Assembly (NCBI RefSeq): GCF_028993575.1
Contig: NZ_CP118615.1
Location: 5,175,001 to 5,239,000 of the forward strand
Direction of reading: 5' to 3'
Length of the DNA: 64,000 nucleotides
Origin: Micromonospora cathayae
GTDB lineage: Bacteria > Actinomycetota > Actinomycetes > Mycobacteriales > Micromonosporaceae
This document shows positions 44,225-51,343 of this stretch, piece by piece. The position numbers and the translations under genes are program-made. The notes beneath the pieces were generated by a model that saw only the letters and a program-made list of their open reading frames with translations, made no database searches and was not told the origin of the DNA. Every line of letters begins with the position of its first letter. The first letter of the stretch is position 1.

Positions 44225-45594
44225 CGGCCACGCCGGACAGCATCCGCGTGACACCGCTGATCGCCTGGCCGAGACGGGTGGAGGTCGGGCGGGACTACCT
44301 GGTCACGGTCGATCTCAGCTTCCCGCCCGACCAGTGGCCGTACCAGGACGAGGAACTCAGCCTCGGTTGCCTGTTGGAGGGTGCCGGGCAGTTCGTCGTC
44401 GAGTCCTACGGCGAGACCAGCATGATCCTGCACCGCTTCGGTGGCACGTACGGACCGGTGCGGTTCGTGGTGCGCGCCACCGCGACCGACCGGGAGCAGA
44501 CCGACGGCGCGCTGTGGCTGACCCTGGTCACCGCCGGAGGCGTGCCCACGACGCCGATCCGCCTCCCGGTGAGCCTGACGCGGGTCCCGGTGGACCCCCT
44601 GGTCGACGGGGGCGACGATCCGGCCGACGAGACCGAGACGCCCGCGCCACCCCTGGCACCGCCACCGACGGCTGCCCCGGAGCCGAGCGAGGAGACCCGG
44701 CCCACCATGTCCGGCACGAACCCCTTCGCGACGCCGATGACGCTGCGGCCGCTCGCCCCGCTCGACCCGCTCCGGTACCCGTACCACCTGTCGTGCTACG
44801 TGCCGGTCGGCGACACGGAGGTGGCGTTCGACCAGTTCCGGACGACGATCGGCGCACCGGAAGACCTGCGGCTCGACGGCCGGATGGTGGTGGTCAGCGG
44901 GCCGGGTGGCTGTGGCAAGACCTCGTTGATCAACCGATGCGCCCAGTGGCTGACCGAGGGGAGCGGGACAGGTGATCTGCACCCGGTCGTCCTGGACCTG
45001 AGGCGGGTGGGGCAGCCGAGACAGCCGACCGCCGAGCGGATGGCGGAGGTCTGGGACTACGCGCTCTACTCCCTGGAAAGTCAGCGCCTGCTGGTCGGTG
45101 AGCCCGACGCCCTGCGGGGCCGTACCGCCGCCTACTCCCTGCTCAGGAGCATCCTCGTGCCGGATGTGCTGGTCGTCGCCCTGCTGCCGCCGATGGAACT
45201 GCCTGCGGAGATGGTCCGCTACGCCCGGCAACCGACCCCGCAGGTCGTCTTCTTCATGGAGAACTCCTCGGACCAGCGACACACCCTGGGCCGGGACGCG
45301 GCGACACCGCCGATCGACCTCGCCGTCCGCGGCGTGACCGAACGGGAAGCAGAGCGGTTCGTCCACGAACGGCTCGGCCAGACCGCCGAACCGCTGCCCC
45401 GGATCGCCCCCGGCGTCATCGCACAGTACGTGTCGCTTCGGAAGCACGTGTCGGTGGGCGAGTTGCAGCGGCTGCTGTTCGGTGTCTACCAGGAGGCGCT
45501 GGAAGCCGCCGTCCCGCCCGACGAGATCACCTTCGACCACCTCGCCCGGTACTTCCTCCGGGTCGCGAACGCCCTGCCCGACGACCCTCGGTAG
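44221..45594 (+). CDS. P-loop NTPase with N-terminal beta-rich domain (system component)
   Basis: A 457-aa protein. The first ~125 residues are strand-rich (RVEVGRDYLVTVDLSF, PVRFVVRATATD, PIRLPVSLTRV), like an Ig or C2-type sandwich. A Pro/Glu linker follows and then a P-loop ATPase with Walker A GPGGCGKTS (227-235, Lys233) and an apparent Walker B VLVVALLPPME. The C-terminal part (LAVRGVTEREAERFVHERLGQ, VSVGELQRLLFGVYQEALE) resembles the helical end of AAA/STAND proteins. It is the last gene of the cassette; a role as sensor or scaffold is inferred. Confidence 0.7.
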   Translation: MTATPDSIRVTPLIAWPRRVEVGRDYLVTVDLSFPPDQWPYQDEELSLGCLLEGAGQFVVESYGETSMILHRFGGTYGPVRFVVRATATDREQTDGALWLTLVTAGGVPTTPIRLPVSLTRVPVDPLVDGGDDPADETETPAPPLAPPPTAAPEPSEETRPTMSGTNPFATPMTLRPLAPLDPLRYPYHLSCYVPVGDTEVAFDQFRTTIGAPEDLRLDGRMVVVSGPGGCGKTSLINRCAQWLTEGSGTGDLHPVVLDLRRVGQPRQPTAERMAEVWDYALYSLESQRLLVGEPDALRGRTAAYSLLRSILVPDVLVVALLPPMELPAEMVRYARQPTPQVVFFMENSSDQRHTLGRDAATPPIDLAVRGVTEREAERFVHERLGQTAEPLPRIAPGVIAQYVSLRKHVSVGELQRLLFGVYQEALEAAVPPDEITFDHLARYFLRVANALPDDPR

Positions 45595-45613
45595 CGAGCC
45601 CTCCGGGTGCCGC

Positions 45614-45630
45614 CCGTGGCTACGCCACGG
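45614..45630. terminator. Convergent hairpin ending the CHAT cassette
   Basis: CCGTGGC-TAC-GCCACGG is a 7-bp stem with a triloop, between the NTPase gene and the nucleotidyltransferase gene on the other strand. GTG/CAC arms extend it with a bulge. Confidence 0.55.
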
Positions 45631-45639
45631 CACCGCCCC

Positions 45640-46421
45640 TCACCCGGACGGATACCCGAGCCGGGCCTCGACCACCAGCGCGTCCAGGTCCCGCCACCCG
45701 GACGGCTGCTCGGGCAGCGGGCTGTCCTGCCGGGCCCGGCCGAGCCGGGCGGTCAACGCGTCGAGGTCCCGGTCGAGGGTGTCCCGGGGCACCAGGTCGT
45801 CGAGCGGGCCGTGCTCGGCGGTCGCCTTCACCGCGATCAGGTCGGGCAGGTACGCCGGGCCGGCTCGGCGTCGAGCAGGGTCGGCAGGTGGGCCTGCACC
45901 CGGCCGGACCGCATCAGGTGGATGCCGGTCAGCAACGCCCGGAAGGTGTAGAGCAGCGGCTTCAGCTCGCCCGTGCGCGCGAACAGCCGCCGCTGGGTGG
46001 CGGCGAAACCCTGGTAGTGGTGCCCGTGGTGGCGGGTCAGCACGCCCGGGGCCAGCGCGACCAGCGCCGCGTGCGTCGGGGACGTCCGCACCACCAGCGG
46101 CGACAGCAGCTGCTCCAGCACGTACCCGTTGCGCCGCAGCATCAGCCGGACGAACTTCCGCAGGTCGTGGGTGACCAGGTCCAGCTCGACTCCGTCGCGT
46201 CGCCACATCGCGGTGCGGGTCTCCTCCGGCTCACCCAGCCCGACGAGCTGCGGCACCGGCAGCAGGTGCACACCGCGCAGGTCCACGTCGGAGTCCCGGG
46301 ACGGGAAGCCGTACAGGTGCGCGCCGGAGACGGTCGCGAAGACCAGCGGGTACGGCTGCTCCCCGACCACGGCGGCCAGGTCCACCCCGGCCGGCAGTCC
46401 GGCGGCGGTCAGCGCGCTCAC
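45640..46421 (-). pseudogene. COG3541-type nucleotidyltransferase with a one-base frameshift near 45858
   Basis: Pol-beta-like nucleotidyltransferase fold: SGAHLYGFPSRDSDVDLRGV (Gly-x-DxD site). From GTG 46421 the frame ends early after LLDAEPARRTCPT. The other frame resumes with PAYLPDLIAVKATAEHGP and ends at 45640. One extra C in the CCC run (minus strand of 45857-45859) would join them to a ~260-aa protein, matching the length and tail of its intact neighbour. Either a recent inactivation or a sequence error. GTGA coupling to the neighbour suggests one operon. Confidence 0.8.
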
Positions 46422-47122
46422 CCGGACACCGCCACCGACCGGCGGCGGACCGAGACCAGCCACCGCTCGACCCGGTCGGTGTCGGGTTCGGCGGGCAGCG
46501 GGCTGTGGTCCAGGCTGGAGACCAGCCGGTCGACGAGCCGGTCCCGCCAGGCGACGACCTCCGCCCAGGGCAGGTCACCGGCCTTCACCGCGAGCAGCCG
46601 GTCCCGGTCGGCACCCACGTCCAGCACCAGTTCCCCGGTACGCATCAGGTGTCCGCCGGCGGTGAGCAGCCGGATCAGGTGCATCACGTGCCGCCACACG
46701 GGTGACCCCGACCGGGCGATGCCCCGTTCCGCCTTGCCGAACTGGGCCTGCGCGTACCGCAGGTAGGTGTCGACCACCCGGCGGGACAGGAACGCCGGGG
46801 TCAGCTCCCGCAGCTCGCCGCCCAGCGGGGTGCAGGTCTCCACCAGCGGGGAGTGCAGCACCTCCAGGACGTTCGGGTTGGCGGCCAACCCGAGCACGCA
46901 GACCCGTTCGACCTCCCAGCGCAGTTGCTCCGGCAGCGGCCCCTCGTGGTGCTGCGGCGGCTTGGTCAGCGGCCAGAACGCGGCCGCCGGCAGCGCGTAC
47001 ACGCCCCGGCGGTCGGTGTCGGAGGCGGCGGTGGCCAGGCCGAACGCGCGGGAGCCCACGACCACCTGGAGGATCGTGTGCGCGTCGACGTACCGGTCGG
47101 TGAGGGACACGCCGAAGATCAT
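46418..47122 (-). CDS. COG3541-type nucleotidyltransferase (intact paralogue)
   Basis: A 234-aa pol-beta superfamily nucleotidyltransferase. VVGSRAFGLATAASDTDRRGV carries the catalytic Gly-Ser and Asp-x-Asp; EVLHSPLVE and RHVMHLIRLLTAGGHLMRTGE are family motifs (RlaP/YcgL-like). The substrate is unknown; some relatives act with RNA ligases, others stand with radical SAM clusters. The start at 47122 lies 42 bp downstream of the radical SAM gene, and the stop overlaps the sibling gene. Confidence 0.85.
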   Translation of the reverse strand: MIFGVSLTDRYVDAHTILQVVVGSRAFGLATAASDTDRRGVYALPAAAFWPLTKPPQHHEGPLPEQLRWEVERVCVLGLAANPNVLEVLHSPLVETCTPLGGELRELTPAFLSRRVVDTYLRYAQAQFGKAERGIARSGSPVWRHVMHLIRLLTAGGHLMRTGELVLDVGADRDRLLAVKAGDLPWAEVVAWRDRLVDRLVSSLDHSPLPAEPDTDRVERWLVSVRRRSVAVSG

Positions 47123-47164
47123 CGCAGCTACCGGCGGAGCCGGCAGCTCGATTCGCGGCCCGGG

Positions 47165-48616
47165 TCAGCCGGCCAGGTCGGTGTTGATGACCGCCTCGAC
47201 CAGCACCTCGCCGACCGGGGTGAGGGTGACCGTGCCGGCGGTCGGGTCGAGCGTCACCAGCCCCCGGTCGGCGAGCCCGGCGAACCGGTCCGTCCACGGC
47301 GCGGCGAACAGCGACCGGCCCGGGAACCGTTGCCGGTGCAGGTCGTCGCGGAGCGGCTGGAGGCTGGTCAGGGCCATCCGGACCGCGCGGGCCTCCTGCC
47401 CGGCGGGGGTGAACCGGGTGGCCGAGGAGAGCGGGATCCGACCGGCGTCGACCGCCTCGGTGTACCGCTGCCAGTTCACCTCGCTGATCGCCTCCGAGGT
47501 GCGGCAGCTGGAACTACCGCCCAGCCCGATGGCGACCTCGGCCTCCTGCCGGTGCTGGTCGACCATGATGGACTTCCACTCCTCCGGCCCCCGGCCCCGC
47601 TGCGCGAAGTACATCGTCGGGTGTTCGACGTACCCGGCGGCCCGCAGCCCGTCGGTGAGCAGCGCGCGCATCTGGTACTGCTCGGCCAGGCTCGGCCAGC
47701 GGTGGCCCTGGCGCTCCCGGCGTTCCCGGTAGGCGGGCAGCTGCCAGGCGGCCGGCTGCACGCCGGCCACCCCGGTCCGGGTGTCGGTGTACGACTTCAG
47801 GTGCAGCTTGGTGCAGACCACCGCTGTCGGCGCCAGGTCGAGCACGGTGTCCAGGTCCCGCGCGACGCTGTCCACGGTCTGGTCGAGCAGCCCGTACATC
47901 AGGTCCACGCTGATCCAGTCGAAGCCGGCCCGCTGGGCGTCCCGGACGAAGTCGGCGGCCCGGCGGGCGTCGTGTTCCCGGCCGCACTCGCGCAGCACCA
48001 CGTCGTCGAAGGACTGCACGCCGCTGGAGAGCTTGGTGCAGCCCAGCTCGGCCAGCAGGTCCAGCTTGTCCGGGGTGAACGTGCTCGGGTCGCCCTCGAA
48101 GCGGATCGCGGTGTCCGGCCCGAAGGCGAAGTTCCCCCGGTAGAAGTCCAGCAGCCGGCGGATCGCGTCCGGCGGCAGCAGCGACGGGGTGCCGCCGAAC
48201 ACGTTGAACTCGCCGATCGGCGCGCGGGCCAGGTTCGGTACCCGGTCCAGCCACAACCGGGCCTCCCGGATGTTCCAGTCCACCCAGTCGGCGGCCCGCC
48301 GGTCCGCGTCCGCCCCCTTCACCAGCACCACCGGGTACTGGCAGAACCGGCACCGGTAGGCGCAGGTCGGGATGTACGACCACAGGTGGATCGGCGCGGT
48401 GTCGGCGAGCTGCCCGTCCAGGTCGGCGAGGAACTCCTCGACCGGGTGGTCGGGTACGTCACCGGGGAAGACGTGCGCGCCGAACGGGTCCTCGACCACG
48501 TACTCCAGCAGGTGCCGGTGCTCCGGCGCGGCCAGGGTGTCCAGCACCGCCGGGACGGGGTACGCCGGGTCGGGGCGGCGCAGCGACTCCAGGGCCTGCG
48601 GGTAGTCGAGCGCCAT
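47165..48616 (-). CDS. Radical SAM protein, HemN/HemW-like
   Basis: A 483-aa radical SAM enzyme. The cluster motif is CAYRCRFCQ (CxxxCxxC) near residue 95; an FNVFGGTPSLLPPDAIRRLLD segment and FEGDPSTFTPDKLDLLAELG and SVDLMYGL follow the HemN-like barrel pattern, so it may bind SAM and act on a tetrapyrrole or a nucleotide. The C-terminal winged part (RFAGLADRGLVTLD) resembles HemW. ATG 48616 overlaps the glycosyltransferase stop as TGATG. The true substrate is unknown; coproporphyrinogen oxidase activity should not be assumed. Confidence 0.82.
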   Translation of the reverse strand: MALDYPQALESLRRPDPAYPVPAVLDTLAAPEHRHLLEYVVEDPFGAHVFPGDVPDHPVEEFLADLDGQLADTAPIHLWSYIPTCAYRCRFCQYPVVLVKGADADRRAADWVDWNIREARLWLDRVPNLARAPIGEFNVFGGTPSLLPPDAIRRLLDFYRGNFAFGPDTAIRFEGDPSTFTPDKLDLLAELGCTKLSSGVQSFDDVVLRECGREHDARRAADFVRDAQRAGFDWISVDLMYGLLDQTVDSVARDLDTVLDLAPTAVVCTKLHLKSYTDTRTGVAGVQPAAWQLPAYRERRERQGHRWPSLAEQYQMRALLTDGLRAAGYVEHPTMYFAQRGRGPEEWKSIMVDQHRQEAEVAIGLGGSSSCRTSEAISEVNWQRYTEAVDAGRIPLSSATRFTPAGQEARAVRMALTSLQPLRDDLHRQRFPGRSLFAAPWTDRFAGLADRGLVTLDPTAGTVTLTPVGEVLVEAVINTDLAG

Positions 48617-51207
48617 CAGAACACCCCGCCGTTGCCGAAGTAGTTGTGCGCCTCCCCGGACTCGCGGTCCTCGCAGTAGTAGCGGACGAACTCCCGGAAC
48701 CGCTCCGGCGGCACCTCGGCCAGGCAGGGCGGCAGCGGCGGAGGGTACCCGATGTCCTCCCCCACGGTGGCCCGCAGCCGGGCGAAGATCTCGTCGGCGA
48801 ACTCGAAGTAGAGCCGGTACGCCGGGGTCTTGTACGCGTGGATCGGGCTCAGGTCGGTCACCCGCATCTCGTCCAGGATCTCGGCGATCCGCCGGCCGAG
48901 CCGGTCGGCCAGGTCCGGGCCGAAGAACTCCCGGACCGGCTCCTCGGCCAGCCGGGCGGGCCGCAGCAGCACCGGCAGGATGGTGTTCTTCGGGGTGAAG
49001 TCCTTGATGGAGAACTCCCACGCCTGCCGGGCCTCGTCCTCGGTCAGGTCGACCGGTTCGGCCGGTTCGACGTCGCCGGCGTCCGGGCGGATGTCGCGCA
49101 TCACGATGGTGCCGTTCGCGCCGTACGCCCGCCCGGTGATCACCTCGTCGATGGCGTGGTCGACCCGCCGTGGGTTGATCTCCACCCGGGAGCGGGGCAG
49201 GTAGGCGATGTCCTCCCCGGCGGCGGCGACCCGGATGCCGAAGTCCCAGTCGTCGGAGAGGTGGTTGACGAACCGTCCGTCGCGCAGCTGGTAGAAGATC
49301 TCGATGCCGCCGACCCGGTCGTGCGCGTCCCGGTCGACGGCGAAGCCCTTGCCGTCGGGGAACCCGCCGAAGATGGCGAAGGTGACCGCGCGGCAGCGCA
49401 GCGTCCGGGAGATGGCGTCCCACAGCCGGGGCCGGGACGCGAAGTGCGCCGCCGAGTAGTAGTAGTCGCAGACGCCGATGGCGGCCTTGGTCTCCCGCAT
49501 GCCGGCGGCCAGTTCACCCAGCCAGTCCGGGTCCACCCGGCAGTCCGCGTCCGCCGACACCAGGTGGAACGGCTCGTCGCCGGCCGGTCGGCCCCGGCTG
49601 CGCTGACTGGCGAAGACCATGCCGGCCCGGCGGGCGCAGGACACCCCCTGCTCGGGCTCGGTGATGATCTCCAACTGGAAGGTCGGGTGGGCGGCGGCGA
49701 ACGCGCGGGCCACCGCCCGGGTGTCGTCGGTGGAGTTGTTGTCGACCAGCACGACCTCGTACCCGGCGTGGTCGAGCGGCGCGCCGTCCGGGCCGCGCTG
49801 GTGGGCCAGGGAGTCCAGCACGGCGGGCAGGTTGGCGGCCTCGTTCCAGACCGGCAGCACCACGCTGAGCGTGGTGCGCGGATTCATCGGCCGCAGCAGC
49901 AGCCGGTCCAGCAGCCGTTCGGCCTGCCCCCGGTCGAAGTGCCGCAGGCTGAGCCGGTGGTTGGACTCCGCCACCTCGGCGCGGGCGTCCGGGTCGCGCA
50001 GCAGCGCGGCGACCTCGGCCACGAACGCCGCCGTGGGCAGGTCGGCGGCGGCGGCGAGGACCGGCGCGCGGAACCCCTTCCCGCCGTACACGGTGTCGTA
50101 GAGCGCGTACCGGGTGGTCAGGTAGGGCACCCCGGCGGCGATCGCCTCGCCGATCGGGTTGCCGTAGCTCTCGTAGTCGTAGGAGGTGAGGAAGGAGACC
50201 ACGGTGGCGTGGGCGAGCAGGTCCCGCACCGACCAGCCGGCCGGGTCCTCGGCGTCGTACGGGGCGAGCCGGCCGCCGAACACCACCCGGTCGGTGACGC
50301 CCAGGTCGGCGGCGAGCCCGGTCAGCCGCCGGTGCTCGGCCGGCGACTCGGTCGGGTCGCCCGCCACGAACAGCCACGCGTCGGGCAGCGCGGCGATCAG
50401 GTGCAGGTCCCGGTCGATGCGCTTCTGCGGGATGATCCGGGTGCACCGGGCGATCAGCGGCACGTCGTCGGGGATGCCGTGGTCCCGCCGGAAGTCCCGG
50501 TTGCCGGGGGTGACCGTGGCCCGGTCGTGGCTGAACGTGTTGGGCAGCACGTCGATCGCGGTCAACTGCGGGGCCCACTGCCGGGTACGCCGCAACGCCT
50601 CGTCGTGCAGCACCAGGTGGTGCAGGTACGGCGAGTCGGTGGGCGGGTCGACCGCCGGCCAGGGGTCGGTACCGTACTTGCCGCTGCTCGGCTCGCTCTG
50701 CCACATCAGGTCGTGGTCGCGCCACAGCACGTACCGGCCCAGGCCGCGCCGCTGCCCGTACTCCTCGACGGCCCGCCGCAGGGCGCGGGTGTAGGCGACG
50801 TTCTCCGGCAGGGTGCCGTTCTCGACCAGCACCGCCGTGACGTCGTGTTCCTCCCAGGCGGCCACGATCGCCTCGGCGAGCGCGGCGGTGACCGCGTCGA
50901 CCTCCGCCGACCGGACGGGGTCACCGCGCCGGACCAGGTCGTCCAGCACGTCGGCCACGAACGCCTCGTGGTAGCCGGGGATCCGGTCCAGTCCGTCGAC
51001 CCGGGCCAGTTCCAGCCAGTCCGGGAACAGCCGGCTCTCGTCCCGGTACGGCCGGTGGAAGGCGTGTTTGTCGGCCTTGATGTCGTAGCCCAGGTCGAGC
51101 AGGACCCGGTAGCCCCGGTCGTGGAAGATCCGGGCGGTCTTGACGAACTCCACCACCACCCCGGAGATCGGGGTCGCGTCGAACGAGACACCCCACAGTG
51201 TTGTCAT
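48616..51207 (-). CDS. Fused two-domain glycosyltransferase (GT4-type plus GT2-type)
   Basis: An 863-aa protein. Residues ~1-410 are a GT-B GT4-like enzyme (FDATPISGVVVEFVKTARIFHDRGYRV, IIPQKRIDRDL, SYDYESYGNPIGEAIAAGVPYLTTRY). Residues ~420-700 are a GT-A GT2 domain (LSVVLPVWNEAANLPAVLDSLAHQR, VLVDNNSTDDT, DxD-like SADADC). The C-terminal ~150 residues do not match either. There is no stop between modules, so this is a true fusion. It is the first gene of the unit with the radical SAM and nucleotidyltransferase genes. The acceptor is unknown. Confidence 0.85.
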   Translation of the reverse strand: MTTLWGVSFDATPISGVVVEFVKTARIFHDRGYRVLLDLGYDIKADKHAFHRPYRDESRLFPDWLELARVDGLDRIPGYHEAFVADVLDDLVRRGDPVRSAEVDAVTAALAEAIVAAWEEHDVTAVLVENGTLPENVAYTRALRRAVEEYGQRRGLGRYVLWRDHDLMWQSEPSSGKYGTDPWPAVDPPTDSPYLHHLVLHDEALRRTRQWAPQLTAIDVLPNTFSHDRATVTPGNRDFRRDHGIPDDVPLIARCTRIIPQKRIDRDLHLIAALPDAWLFVAGDPTESPAEHRRLTGLAADLGVTDRVVFGGRLAPYDAEDPAGWSVRDLLAHATVVSFLTSYDYESYGNPIGEAIAAGVPYLTTRYALYDTVYGGKGFRAPVLAAAADLPTAAFVAEVAALLRDPDARAEVAESNHRLSLRHFDRGQAERLLDRLLLRPMNPRTTLSVVLPVWNEAANLPAVLDSLAHQRGPDGAPLDHAGYEVVLVDNNSTDDTRAVARAFAAAHPTFQLEIITEPEQGVSCARRAGMVFASQRSRGRPAGDEPFHLVSADADCRVDPDWLGELAAGMRETKAAIGVCDYYYSAAHFASRPRLWDAISRTLRCRAVTFAIFGGFPDGKGFAVDRDAHDRVGGIEIFYQLRDGRFVNHLSDDWDFGIRVAAAGEDIAYLPRSRVEINPRRVDHAIDEVITGRAYGANGTIVMRDIRPDAGDVEPAEPVDLTEDEARQAWEFSIKDFTPKNTILPVLLRPARLAEEPVREFFGPDLADRLGRRIAEILDEMRVTDLSPIHAYKTPAYRLYFEFADEIFARLRATVGEDIGYPPPLPPCLAEVPPERFREFVRYYCEDRESGEAHNYFGNGGVF

Positions 51208-51267
51208 CCGCCTCGTCCTCCCGGCACAGATCGGTGACGCGGCACAGGTCCACGATGGAAAACCCAT

Positions 51268-51283
51268 GCTGACACAGGTCAGC
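51268..51283. promoter_or_regulatory. GCTGAC-N4-GTCAGC inverted repeat
   Basis: Perfect six-base arms in the 136-bp gap between the PAP2-fusion gene end and the glycosyltransferase start. It may be an operator or a small terminator for the minus-strand unit. Confidence 0.4.
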
Positions 51284-51343
51284 GCCGACCGCCCGCCGGC
51301 CGGTTGGGGGCGCGGGGAACACCCGGACCGGACCGTCGCCGGT

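Noticed and set aside
47165..48616. hemN (coproporphyrinogen oxidase)
   Set aside because: Only the radical SAM fold matches; context has glycosyltransferase and nucleotidyltransferase genes and no heme genes.
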